A DNA stretch of 55,936 bases from Saprospiraceae bacterium (GTDB taxonomy: Bacteria > Bacteroidota > Bacteroidia > Chitinophagales > Saprospiraceae): assembly GCA_020627825.1 (NCBI GenBank), contig JAHDGD010000008.1, forward strand, positions 1 through 55,936, written 5' to 3'. A model generated the notes under the pieces. It had not been told where the DNA came from. It saw only the letters and a list, made by a program, of their open reading frames with translations, and did no database searches. This document shows positions 9,975-17,853 of this stretch, one piece after another; positions within the stretch are counted from its first letter, which is position 1; each line of letters starts with the position of its first letter. Made by a program: the position numbers and the translations under genes.

Positions 9975-9982
9975 TATTTTTG
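9975..9982 (+). promoter_or_regulatory. Candidate -7 box for tatC, near-leaderless
   Basis: TATTTTTG matches TAnnTTTG and ends 9 bases before the tatC ATG at 9992. A start site 5-8 bases downstream would leave only 1-4 nt of leader. A TTG codon in frame at 9980 falls inside this box and is therefore not the likely start. Confidence 0.45.
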
Positions 9983-9991
9983 CCTTCAATT

Positions 9992-10810
9992 ATGAGTTCA
10001 GAAGTAAAAGAAGAGCAGAAAGAAAAAGAAGAAATGAGTTTTCTCGATCATCTCGAGGTGCTCAGATGGCATATCATAAGGTCGGTGATTGCTGTTATCG
10101 TATCAGGAGTAGCATTTTTCTCACTTGGACAAGCAGTGTTTAAGAGGATAATTTTTGCTCCCAAATCACCTGATTTTTTCAGTTATAAATTGTTTTGCAG
10201 AATATCAGATGCGACTTGTTTAAAAGCTCCCAAGCTTGAGCTTATAAGGCAAGAATTGGGTGAGGAGTTTTTCATGCATATAAAGGTTAGTATTTTTTTA
10301 GGCATAGCGGTTGCAATGCCATATATCATATGGGAGGTATGGCGTTTTGTTAAACCAGGGCTTTATGATAATGAAAAGAAACATGCAAGAGGATTTGTAG
10401 GTGTTAGTAGTTTTCTATTTATCTTAGGAATTATGTTTGGATATTATATTATTGCTCCTTTTGCAATATCTTTCCTATCAAACTATAGTGTTGCAGAAAA
10501 TGCTGTTTCAGCTACTTCCACATTACGCTCATACGTTTCTTATTTAACAATGTTTACTTTCCCTGCAGGTATTTTATTCCAATTACCAATAGTTGTTTTC
10601 TTTTTAACTAAAATAGGGGTTATTACTCCGAATTTTTTGAAAACGTATAGAAGACATGCATATGTTGTATTACTGATTTTATCTGCCGTTATTACTCCTC
10701 CTGATGTTGTAAGTCAAATATTAATATGTATTCCACTTTATTTATTATATGAAATTAGCATATTGATTTCAAAGCGGGTATTTAAAAAACTTCAAGTTGA
10801 AGAAACATGA
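9992..10810 (+). CDS. tatC: Sec-independent protein translocase subunit TatC
   Basis: 272 residues from ATG 9992. An upstream TTG at 9980 is in frame but lies in the predicted promoter. The N-terminus carries the conserved FLDHLEVLR motif before helix 1, and the first cytoplasmic loop carries PGLYDNEKKH, both parts of the Tat signal-peptide binding site. Six membrane helices are visible. Relative to short bacterial TatC there is an insertion between helices 1 and 2 (residues about 45-80) with two cysteines, common in Bacteroidota. TatC is the receptor of the twin-arginine translocase that exports folded proteins; tatA/tatB are not in this window. The stop overlaps the next start by 4 nt (ATGA). 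Confidence 0.95.
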   Translation: MSSEVKEEQKEKEEMSFLDHLEVLRWHIIRSVIAVIVSGVAFFSLGQAVFKRIIFAPKSPDFFSYKLFCRISDATCLKAPKLELIRQELGEEFFMHIKVSIFLGIAVAMPYIIWEVWRFVKPGLYDNEKKHARGFVGVSSFLFILGIMFGYYIIAPFAISFLSNYSVAENAVSATSTLRSYVSYLTMFTFPAGILFQLPIVVFFLTKIGVITPNFLKTYRRHAYVVLLILSAVITPPDVVSQILICIPLYLLYEISILISKRVFKKLQVEET

Positions 10811-11271
10811 GAAGGCTGTCCAGCAACTTAACCATTTTTTTGAAATTATTTATTCCACTAGTATATATCGTATTTTTCGGTTCAGTGGTCATAGGATCAT
10901 TTTTAATTACAATCAATGATTCCCCATTATTAGCAAACCCTACAACACGTCTTATTATGCTAGGGGTGTATATTATATTTATTGTCCTATTTTATCTAAC
11001 AACTGGAAATTTAAAGCGGGTAGATGCAGATACTAACAATATTTATGTAAGTAATTACCGCAAGACTTTTAAATACCCATGGTCATCTGTAAAAAAGATG
11101 TCCACGATTAATTTAATCTTATTCGACATTATCTATATACATTTTCATGAGAAGGCTACTTTCGGTAAAAAAATCTATTTTTTAGCTTCAAGATCTTTAG
11201 TCAAATCATTTTTTGTAGATCACCCAGAATTATTTATAGCTTTAACATCTATCGAGGCTCAAGAGTCATAA
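10807..11271 (+). CDS. Small membrane protein, PH-like soluble domain, unknown function
   Basis: 154 residues. Two membrane helices (about residues 9-33 and 47-67) are followed by a soluble part of about 85 residues with alternating beta-like stretches (NNIYVSNYRKTFKYPWSSVKKM, IIYIHFHEK, KKIYFLAS) that resembles small bacterial PH-like domains. I do not recognise a named family. It overlaps tatC by 4 nt and should be translationally coupled to it, which hints at an envelope role without proving one. Its 3' end overlaps the convergent porX gene by 23 bp, so the two transcripts would be antisense at their ends. Confidence 0.7.
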   Translation: MRRLSSNLTIFLKLFIPLVYIVFFGSVVIGSFLITINDSPLLANPTTRLIMLGVYIIFIVLFYLTTGNLKRVDADTNNIYVSNYRKTFKYPWSSVKKMSTINLILFDIIYIHFHEKATFGKKIYFLASRSLVKSFFVDHPELFIALTSIEAQES

Positions 11272-12802
11272 TGGGACAAATCATTTCTTCCAGTGAAATC
11301 CCGCCGTGTTGAAAAGTATCATTAAAATACTTTTGATAATAATTGTAATTATTCGGATATAAGAAGAATGTATCGTTCTTAGCAAATATAAATTTCGAGC
11401 TCATATTTGGTCTAGGAAGACCTGATTTTTCAGGTTCGTGAATTTCCAACACTTCTTTTTTATCATACTGTAAATTCTTGCCAACTTTATATCGAAGATT
11501 TGTAGTTGTGTCCCTATCTGCAATGACTTTACTTGGTGTTTTCACCCTTATTGTACCATGATCGGTGGTTACAACGACCCGTACATTTTTATCAGCTAAT
11601 TTTTGAAAAGCTTGCCATAAAGGAGAATTAAGGAACCATGATTTAGTTAGTGATCGGTAAGCTTTTTCATCACCAGCTAATTCTTTTAAGACTTCCATTT
11701 CAGTTCTTGCATGAGATAGCATATCGATGAAATTGTAGACAACGACTGTAAGATCATTATTTAAATAATTTAATACATTGTCACTCATAGTTTTTGCATG
11801 TGCTACTTTCGTTATTTTAGCGTAGTCATGCTTTATTTCCCTTCGTATTATTCGATTAATTTGTGTTTCAAGCAACTCTGCTTCCTTCATATTCTTACCT
11901 CCTTCGTCATTATCATTAAGCCACCATTCAGGAAAATGTTTTGCAATTTCGCCAGGTAACATTCCTGCGAAAATAGCATTTCTGCTATACTGAGTTGAAG
12001 TAGGTAAAATACTGAAAAAATAATCTTCATCAACTATTCGATAGTATTCGTTAATTATCGGTGAGATCACCATCCATTGATCGTACCTTAAATTATCAAG
12101 AAGAAATACGACCGTAGGTTTATCATCTAATAATGGAAAAACTTTTTTTCTAAATAATGTATGAGACATGACTGGAGCATTGTCAGGATTTCTCAACCAA
12201 TTTTCGTATTCCTTATCAATAAATTTAGAAAAACCTGCGTTTGCTTCTGTTTTTTGCATATGAAGAATTTCCCCCATCTGATCAACATTACTATCATCAA
12301 GTTTTAACTCCCAGTTTATTATCTTTTTATAGGTATTGGCCCATTCCTCTTTCGTATTTACGGAGTTGATCTCCATTATAATTTTACGGAATTCCATTTG
12401 ATAGTCGGAAGCAGTTTTTTCGTGCACTAATCTTTTATTATCAATTATTTTCTTGAGCGTAAGTAAAATTTGATTTGGATTGACTGGTTTTATGAGATAG
12501 TCGTCAATCTGAGAGCCTATAGCTTCTTCCATAATGTCCTCTGCTTCATTTTTAGTAATCATGACAATAGGAATAGAAGGTTTTTTTTCTTTAATTTTAG
12601 TTAATGTTTCTAGTCCAGTAAGTCCAGGCATACTTTCATCTAAAAAGATCACATCGATATCATCAACGAGATCAACTTCTTCAAGTGCATCATTACCATT
12701 TGTAACAGTAAGAACATCATATCCTTTATTTTTAAGAAAGAGTAGATGCGGTTTTAACAAATCGATTTCATCATCAGCCCATAGGATTTTTACTTCGCTC
12801 AT
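11249..12802 (-). CDS. porX: Response regulator PorX with C-terminal PglZ/alkaline-phosphatase-like domain
   Basis: 517 residues, essentially the length of Porphyromonas PorX. Residues 1-120 are a receiver domain with Asp10/Asp11, phosphoacceptor Asp55 (IFLDESMPG), Thr83 and Lys105. A helical linker follows. From about residue 205 there is a PglZ-type metal-dependent domain with FLLDNLRYDQW, ILPTSTQYSRNAIFAG and TTDHGTIRV, which hold the likely zinc ligands and nucleophilic Thr. In Porphyromonas, PorX works with histidine kinase PorY and sigma factor SigP to switch on type IX secretion genes, and the PglZ domain has been linked to oligonucleotide signalling. No porY or sigP lies here. Monocistronic between convergent and divergent neighbours. 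Confidence 0.92.
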   Translation of the reverse strand: MSEVKILWADDEIDLLKPHLLFLKNKGYDVLTVTNGNDALEEVDLVDDIDVIFLDESMPGLTGLETLTKIKEKKPSIPIVMITKNEAEDIMEEAIGSQIDDYLIKPVNPNQILLTLKKIIDNKRLVHEKTASDYQMEFRKIIMEINSVNTKEEWANTYKKIINWELKLDDSNVDQMGEILHMQKTEANAGFSKFIDKEYENWLRNPDNAPVMSHTLFRKKVFPLLDDKPTVVFLLDNLRYDQWMVISPIINEYYRIVDEDYFFSILPTSTQYSRNAIFAGMLPGEIAKHFPEWWLNDNDEGGKNMKEAELLETQINRIIRREIKHDYAKITKVAHAKTMSDNVLNYLNNDLTVVVYNFIDMLSHARTEMEVLKELAGDEKAYRSLTKSWFLNSPLWQAFQKLADKNVRVVVTTDHGTIRVKTPSKVIADRDTTTNLRYKVGKNLQYDKKEVLEIHEPEKSGLPRPNMSSKFIFAKNDTFFLYPNNYNYYQKYFNDTFQHGGISLEEMICPIMTLEPR

Positions 12803-13079
12803 ATATTGATTTTTATTTAACGAAAGAACGACGAAGATGAGTGATCTATTATGATCTACAAAAGATAAAGGGAATTAAATTTTAGAATAAAATTTTGAAC
12901 ATTTATCCCGCTCTCTGCAATAGAAAATCTATTATGACCTAAACTGCCTTTGATATAAAGGCTACGCCAACTTTTGCTCACTCACTGTAGCGATGGCTAT
13001 GATTCATTCATAAAAGTTGTTATTTCTTCAGTATTAAAGATCTCATCACGAAGTTCTATTGCATATTGCGGGTTTATTT

Positions 13080-13101
13080 TTTTTGGGCTCGAGCCCAAAA
13101 A
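13080..13101. repeat. GGGC-core palindrome, copy A
   Basis: Perfect 22-bp palindrome: TTTTTGGGCTC followed by its exact reverse complement. It is identical to copy B at 21031-21052 and lies 48 bp before the HD-domain gene start. Confidence 0.9.
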
Positions 13102-13135
13102 GAAAGGAAAGGAAGGAGAACATTAAAATGAATTG

Positions 13136-13143
13136 TACCTTTG
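13136..13143 (+). promoter_or_regulatory. Candidate -7 box for the HD-domain gene, leaderless
   Basis: TACCTTTG matches TAnnTTTG and ends 6 bases before the ATG at 13150. A start site 5-8 bases downstream coincides with the start codon, so the mRNA is predicted to be leaderless. An in-frame TTG at 13141 overlaps the box. Confidence 0.5.
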
Positions 13144-13149
13144 CGTTGT

Positions 13150-14373
13150 ATGAATAAGAGGAAACTAATTAATGATCCTATTTATGGATTTATTCAATTT
13201 CCATATGATATATTATATGACATAATTGATCATCCCTATATACAACGGCTACGGAGAATTTCCCAAATGGGTTTATCTCATCTTGTTTACCCGGGAGCAG
13301 TGCATACTCGATTTCACCATACCTTGGGTGCACTACATCTTATGACGCAGGCCATTCAATCGTTGCGAAGTAAAGGCATAGAAATTACAGAAGAAGAAGC
13401 AATTGCAACTTCTATTGGTATCTTATTACATGATATAGGTCATGGGCCCTTTTCACATGCACTAGAATATGAATTAATTCAGGTATCACACGAATATGTT
13501 TCGATCCAATTTATGAAAGTTCTTGAGGAAGAATATGGTGCACCAATTACCTTAGCGATAGAAATTTTTGAAAACAGATACCCTAAGCATTTTCTCCATC
13601 AGTTGATCAGTAGTCAACTTGATATGGATCGTTTAGACTATTTATCAAGGGATAGTTTTTTTACGGGGGTAGTAGAAGGAGTAATAGGCTATGATCGAAT
13701 CATAAAAATGTTACATGTAAAGCATAATGAGCTTGTTGTTGAAGAAAAAGGTATTCACAGTGTCGAGAAGTTTTTAGTAGCAAGAAGAATTATGTATTGG
13801 CAAGTTTATTTGCATAAAACGTCAGTCAGTGCAGAGAGTCTTCTCACAAAATGGATTCGGACGGTAAAAAATGAAGTGAAAAATAAAAATCAGGATGTTA
13901 TTCAAAAATTGTCACCTAGATTACTTCATTTTCTTGAGAAAGATTATGGCATGGAGATGATAAAAAAGGATAAAAAGTTATTTATTGAGCGATTTTCTCA
14001 ACTAGATGAACAAGATATTTATTATTCAATAAAAAATTTTTTAGGGAACGAAAAAACGCTTTTGGGAATTCTTAGTAGTGGAATTTTAAATAGGAAGCTA
14101 TTTAAAGTGAAAGCACAAAACGAACCATTTTCGGAAGAAGATATTTTAGAGATTAAATCTAAATTAATGAAGAAGAATAATTTAGATATTAATGAAATTG
14201 ACAATGTGATTCTTTTAAAAAATGAGAGCAATATCTCTTACAGCACAAAAAAAGAATCGATAAAAATTTTATCGAAGAAAGGGGAAGTAATTCCTTTGAT
14301 AGAATTCAGTAAAAATCTCATAGATACATTGTTAATAAATAAATACTTCCTATGTTTTCCAAAGATAAATTAA
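13150..14373 (+). CDS. HD-domain phosphohydrolase, dGTPase/YwfO-like
   Basis: 407 residues from ATG 13150. The HD signature is clear: HTRFHHTLG with metal-binding His near 56-57, LLHDIGHGPFSH with His94-Asp95, and a later conserved SSQLDMDRLDYLSRD segment bearing the final Asp. This pattern is shared with SAMHD1/dGTPase-like deoxynucleotide triphosphohydrolases, and the N-terminus (INDPIYGFI) is typical of the YwfO-like group found throughout Bacteroidota. The likely activity is cytoplasmic dNTP hydrolysis, although the exact substrate cannot be assigned. The C-terminal third is Lys/Glu-rich and diverged. The gene stands alone between porX and the OmpA-family gene. Confidence 0.85.
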   Translation: MNKRKLINDPIYGFIQFPYDILYDIIDHPYIQRLRRISQMGLSHLVYPGAVHTRFHHTLGALHLMTQAIQSLRSKGIEITEEEAIATSIGILLHDIGHGPFSHALEYELIQVSHEYVSIQFMKVLEEEYGAPITLAIEIFENRYPKHFLHQLISSQLDMDRLDYLSRDSFFTGVVEGVIGYDRIIKMLHVKHNELVVEEKGIHSVEKFLVARRIMYWQVYLHKTSVSAESLLTKWIRTVKNEVKNKNQDVIQKLSPRLLHFLEKDYGMEMIKKDKKLFIERFSQLDEQDIYYSIKNFLGNEKTLLGILSSGILNRKLFKVKAQNEPFSEEDILEIKSKLMKKNNLDINEIDNVILLKNESNISYSTKKESIKILSKKGEVIPLIEFSKNLIDTLLINKYFLCFPKIN

Positions 14374-14381
14374 TACTTTTG
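14374..14381 (+). promoter_or_regulatory. Candidate -7 box for the OmpA-family repeat protein
   Basis: TACTTTTG matches TAnnTTTG. It overlaps the position just after the preceding gene's stop and predicts a leader of about 107 nt before ATG 14495. Confidence 0.4.
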
Positions 14382-14494
14382 TCGTCTGTTTACAATGGTA
14401 GGCAGCAACAAACCTATAACGTGTCTATTTTGACATGTATTAATATATTACTAACAATCCAATTTTTTTTTAATTGCAAAATTCATATTTGATT

Positions 14495-17044
14495 ATGAGA
14501 GGACTAAGTTCTACATTAACTTTATTGTTTGCGTTATTTGCTGTAGTAGCGATAGCACAACCATCAAGTGATCTAACGAATGCAGAAACAAATAAATGTT
14601 ATGCAAGATGTTTGATCCAAGATCAGTACGAAACAGTAACTGAGCAAGTATTAGTAAAAGCGGCTTCACAAAGAGTTGAAGTTGTACCTGCTGTATACGA
14701 AACAGTAACTGAGCAAGTACTATCAAAAGAAGCAGGTACACAGCTAAGCGCTGTTGCTGCACAATTCGAAACTGTAACTGAGCAGGTTTTAGCAAAAGAA
14801 GCTGGAAACACATTAACTGTTGTTCCAGCAAAATTCGAAACTGTAACAGAGCAAGTATTAGCAAAAACTTTCGCAGAAGGTATCAGAGCTGTATGTAATG
14901 ATAACGGAGGTGGAGGTACTGCCACTGACAACAACGGTGGATTAACTGCAGGAGGAAGAGGAAGTGTTTCTCTTTCAACTACAAGAGATGCTGATGGAGA
15001 TGTTGTAACTACAGCATCATGTAACCCTAGATCAGTATCTGAGCAAGTATTATCAAAAGAAGCTTACACTACTATTACTACTACTCCAGCAACTTTCGAA
15101 GATGTAACGGAGCAAGTATTAGTAAAAGATGCTTATACAACTTTAAAAGTTGTTCCAGCAACTTTCGAAACAGTTACAGAACAGGTTTTAGAGCAAGAAG
15201 CTTATACGACATTATCTGTAGTTCCAGCAACATTTGAAACAGTAACTGAGCAAGTATTAGCGGCACAAGCAACTAAGAAATTAGTAATTAAGCCAGCAAA
15301 ATATGAAACTGTTTCAGAGCAAGTATTATCAAAAGAAGCTTACAGTACAATTACGATTACTCCAGCTGTTTATGAAACAGTAACTGAGCAAGTATTAGTA
15401 AAAGAAGCATCTTCTACTTTAAGTGTAGTACCTGCCAAATACGAAACTGTAACTGAGCAAGTTCTTACTAAAGAAGCGTCTACAAAAATAGAAAGAGTAC
15501 CTGCTAAATATGAAACAGTAACTGAGCAAATCGAGGTTTCTCCTGCTTCAACAAAGTGGGTAAAGAAAAAAGCTGATAAAAACTGTTTATCTGCTAATCC
15601 AGATGATTGTTTAGTATGGTGTTTAGTTGAGGTTGCTGCTCAATATAGAACAATCACTAAAACTCAAAGAGTAGGATGTGATAGTGGATATACTGATACA
15701 GGTAGCGATTGTACAAGAGTAATTGATGTACCTGCTCAATATAGCACAAGATCTTACCAAAAATTAGTTTCTCCTGCTTCAACTCAGGTTACTGAAATAC
15801 CAGCAAAGTATGAAACTAGATCTTACCAAAAATTAGTTTCTCCTGCTTCAGCTAACACAACTCAAGTTCCTGCTGTTTATACAACAAGAACAATCACTAA
15901 AGTAGCTTCTCCTGCAACTACTGAGACAATTGATGTTCCAGCAAGATATGAAACTAGATCTTACCAAAAATTAGCAACTCCTGCATCTGTAAACACAACG
16001 GAGGTACCTGCTAAATATGGTTCTAGAACGTACCAAAAAATTGTTAAGGATGCAACTACTGAGTCTGTAACCGTACCTGCTCAATATACTACAAGAAAGT
16101 ATAGAAAGTTAGCTTCTCCTGCATCAAGCAACACTACTGATGTACCTGCAGTATATACACAAAGATCATACACAGTTGCTGGAACTCCAACTCCAGAAAC
16201 AATGCCTTGTGGAAATTCTTCTACTTTATCAGGAGTTAATTTCGCATCAGGATCTGCTGAATTAATAGGAAGCTCTAGAAGTGTAATCGCAGGTGCTGCT
16301 GATAAACTTAAAGCAGATGCAAATTGTACTGCTAGAATAGTAGGCCATACTGATTCTCAAGGTGGAGATGCTGCTAACCAAGCTTTATCTCAAAGAAGAG
16401 CAAGAACAGTATATAATGTATTAGTGGAAATGGGAATTCCTGCAAGCAGATTAAGTTATGAAGGAATGGGAGAATCTAGTCCTATTGCTGACAACGCAAC
16501 TGCATCAGGAAGAGCTGCAAACAGAAGAATCGAATTAGTATCAAGCTGTGGTGGATCAGGAAACTGTGATCAATATACGACAAGAAGCTATCAAAAATTA
16601 GTTTCTGACGCAACAACTCAGTCAACTGAAGTACCTGCACAATATACTACTAGATCTTACCAAAAATTAGCTTCTGCTGCATCTTCAAATACAAATGATA
16701 TCGCTGCAAAGTATGAAACAAGATCTTATCAAAAACTAGTTTCTCCAGCTTCAACAAGAACTATTGATGTTCCTGCTGAGTATAGAACAATTACAAAAAC
16801 TAACTTAGTAAAGAAAGGTGGTTTTACTGAATGGAGAGCTGTAGTATGTGATACGGATGTTACTGCTGACCTAGTGAGAAGAGTACAAAATGCTCTTATC
16901 TCAAGAGGTTATAATCCTGGACCAGCTGATAATCAATTCGGTGGTCAGACTAAGAAAGCTTTAGTTAAGTTCCAAAAAGATAATAACCTTCCTGTAGGTA
17001 ACTTAGACTTTGAAACACTTAAAGCTCTTGGTGTAAATCAATAA
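14495..17044 (+). CDS. OmpA-family envelope protein with 23-residue repeats and C-terminal PG_binding_1 domain
   Basis: 849 residues from ATG 14495; an in-frame TTG at 14474 would add 7 residues ahead of the signal peptide and is less likely. The signal peptide ends at VVAIAQ. Residues about 44-350 contain twelve ETVTEQVL-type repeats (period 23), interrupted by a Gly/Thr/Asn-rich insert at about 130-180. Residues about 383-568 contain seven related TRSYQKL-type repeats, also of period 23. An OmpA-like peptidoglycan-binding domain follows (about 578-683: VNFASGSAEL, VGHTDSQGGDAANQALSQRRA, NRRIEL). Three more repeats follow, then a PG_binding_1 domain (785-849: LVRRVQNALISRGYNPGP). With no lipobox or clear barrel, it probably spans the periplasm or is surface-associated and clamped to the wall at two points. 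A strong terminator follows, and codon choice is uniform, suggesting high expression. Confidence 0.85.
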   Translation: MRGLSSTLTLLFALFAVVAIAQPSSDLTNAETNKCYARCLIQDQYETVTEQVLVKAASQRVEVVPAVYETVTEQVLSKEAGTQLSAVAAQFETVTEQVLAKEAGNTLTVVPAKFETVTEQVLAKTFAEGIRAVCNDNGGGGTATDNNGGLTAGGRGSVSLSTTRDADGDVVTTASCNPRSVSEQVLSKEAYTTITTTPATFEDVTEQVLVKDAYTTLKVVPATFETVTEQVLEQEAYTTLSVVPATFETVTEQVLAAQATKKLVIKPAKYETVSEQVLSKEAYSTITITPAVYETVTEQVLVKEASSTLSVVPAKYETVTEQVLTKEASTKIERVPAKYETVTEQIEVSPASTKWVKKKADKNCLSANPDDCLVWCLVEVAAQYRTITKTQRVGCDSGYTDTGSDCTRVIDVPAQYSTRSYQKLVSPASTQVTEIPAKYETRSYQKLVSPASANTTQVPAVYTTRTITKVASPATTETIDVPARYETRSYQKLATPASVNTTEVPAKYGSRTYQKIVKDATTESVTVPAQYTTRKYRKLASPASSNTTDVPAVYTQRSYTVAGTPTPETMPCGNSSTLSGVNFASGSAELIGSSRSVIAGAADKLKADANCTARIVGHTDSQGGDAANQALSQRRARTVYNVLVEMGIPASRLSYEGMGESSPIADNATASGRAANRRIELVSSCGGSGNCDQYTTRSYQKLVSDATTQSTEVPAQYTTRSYQKLASAASSNTNDIAAKYETRSYQKLVSPASTRTIDVPAEYRTITKTNLVKKGGFTEWRAVVCDTDVTADLVRRVQNALISRGYNPGPADNQFGGQTKKALVKFQKDNNLPVGNLDFETLKALGVNQ
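14624..16786 (+). repeat. Arrays of 69-bp (23-residue) coding repeats
   Basis: Three blocks within the OmpA-family gene: 14624-15553 (ETVTEQVL type, about 12 units, with a spacer), 15644-16207 (TRSYQKL type, 7 units) and 16568-16786 (TRSYQKL type, 3 units). The two types share period and a common Y-x-T-x(5)-hydrophobic-x(3)-A pattern, so they are probably homologous. The OmpA domain sits between the second and third blocks. Confidence 0.85.
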
Positions 17045-17072
17045 TCTACAGTTGCAATAGCAACATAGACAT

Positions 17073-17110
17073 AAAAAAACCCAGTGAATTTGCATTCACT
17101 GGGTTTTTTT
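17073..17110 (+). terminator. Rho-independent terminator after the OmpA-family gene
   Basis: 12-bp stem AACCCAGTGAAT/ATTCACTGGGTT with a 4-nt TTGC loop, followed by a T7 run. The A-rich 5' side could also stop minus-strand transcription. Confidence 0.92.
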
Positions 17111-17255
17111 ATTTAGCCTATTTTACTTAGTCGAATTCGCTTTGGTTTTATACTATTTAACCTAAGAGTTGTCGGCTCTATAACAAAGCACTACAACATG
17201 ACTCTGGTTAGAAGTCAAGTAATACTATTTGCACTCCAAAATGTCACATATCTAT

Positions 17256-17518
17256 CTACTAACCTGAGTTCGGGATTACTAGCTCGCAATTGATTGTATT
17301 GTATGCACATTATTGTCAATGAATCATATCGACTTTAAACATTATCTGATTTTGAAAATCAATCTTTGGACTAAAAATTTTAAAGGAAATCAAAGCATTC
17401 CACTTTCTTCTGTGTTGTTTTATTTCAATGTAGCTCGCCACATTTTCAACAAAACTCCTTGAATAAAACGTTTCTTTTAATTTTTGCTTTCGCAATTAAT
17501 CCCGAACTCAGGTTACTA
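17256..17518. mobile_element. MITE-like 263-bp element, copy 1
   Basis: Bounded by 22-bp terminal inverted repeats (17257-17278 and 17497-17518) matching at 21 of 22 positions; the core is AACCTGAGTTCGGGATTA. Copy 2 at 26247-26509 has the same length. The best-conserved inner part (about 17390-17450) carries an imperfect GTGGC/GCCAC hairpin. Similarity to copy 2 extends about 25 bp upstream (GCACTCCAAAATG at 17231). It has no intact transposase, so it is non-autonomous or decayed. Confidence 0.75.
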
Positions 17519-17549
17519 AGATGATTAATTTCTGTGTTGCATCCCATCA

Positions 17550-17646
17550 GAAACTTCAAGTTTCGGTTCACAACTTATTTCGACTTCAACGTCGAAATTC
17601 TTACTTATGAAAGAACAGTTGTTCATTCGTCGTATCTACAGATATG
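17550..17646. other. Cluster of four small hairpins
   Basis: 17550-17564 is GAAACTT-C-AAGTTTC. 17577-17598 has arms ATTTCGAC/GTCGAAAT around TTCAAC. 17613-17624 is GAACA-GT-TGTTC. 17631-17646 has arms CGTATCT/AGATATG (one G-T pair). None is followed by a T-run, so they are not ordinary terminators. Role unknown. Confidence 0.4.
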
Positions 17647-17730
17647 ACTGCTTTTGTCGTCTTGAACTTAATCATTTTATTAGCGCTGTTTAATGTAGCA
17701 TTTTAATGAAAATAGTATAAAAGGGGGATA

Positions 17731-17767
17731 AAAAAAGCGAAGACAACTTATATTATCTTCGCTTTTA
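17731..17767 (-). terminator. Rho-independent terminator of proS
   Basis: On the minus strand an 11-bp stem AAAAGCGAAGA/TCTTCGCTTTT with a 12-nt loop leads into a T-run at 17737-17731, about 87 nt after the proS stop. Confidence 0.8.
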
Positions 17768-17853
17768 AAAGAAGTATATGGTCTCAAAAAGTATTGTTCC
17801 ATTCTTCAGTTTTGTAAAATTGCATTCATTTTAACAGACAAATCAATTAAAAC

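Larger units (their letters stand above)
12803..13149. other. Intergenic region between divergent porX and the HD-domain gene
   Basis: 347 bp with no convincing gene. It holds a 14-bp near-direct repeat (ATCTATTATGATCT at 12844 and ATCTATTATGACCT at 12927), the perfect palindrome at 13080-13101, a purine-rich run (13102-13120) and the -7 box for the downstream gene. No porX promoter box was found. Confidence 0.5.
17045..17853. other. 809-bp intergenic region with terminators, hairpins and a mobile-like element
   Basis: There is no convincing gene. It contains the terminator of the OmpA-family gene, a 263-bp inverted-repeat element (17256-17518), a run of small hairpins (17550-17646) and the proS terminator. 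It shares the element with the 25697-26542 gap. Confidence 0.7.

Noticed and set aside
14624-16786. Frames on the opposite strand of the OmpA-family repeats
   Set aside because: Leu/Gln- or Val/Cys-rich shadows created by the 69-bp periodicity. The plus-strand frame has a signal peptide and two known domains.
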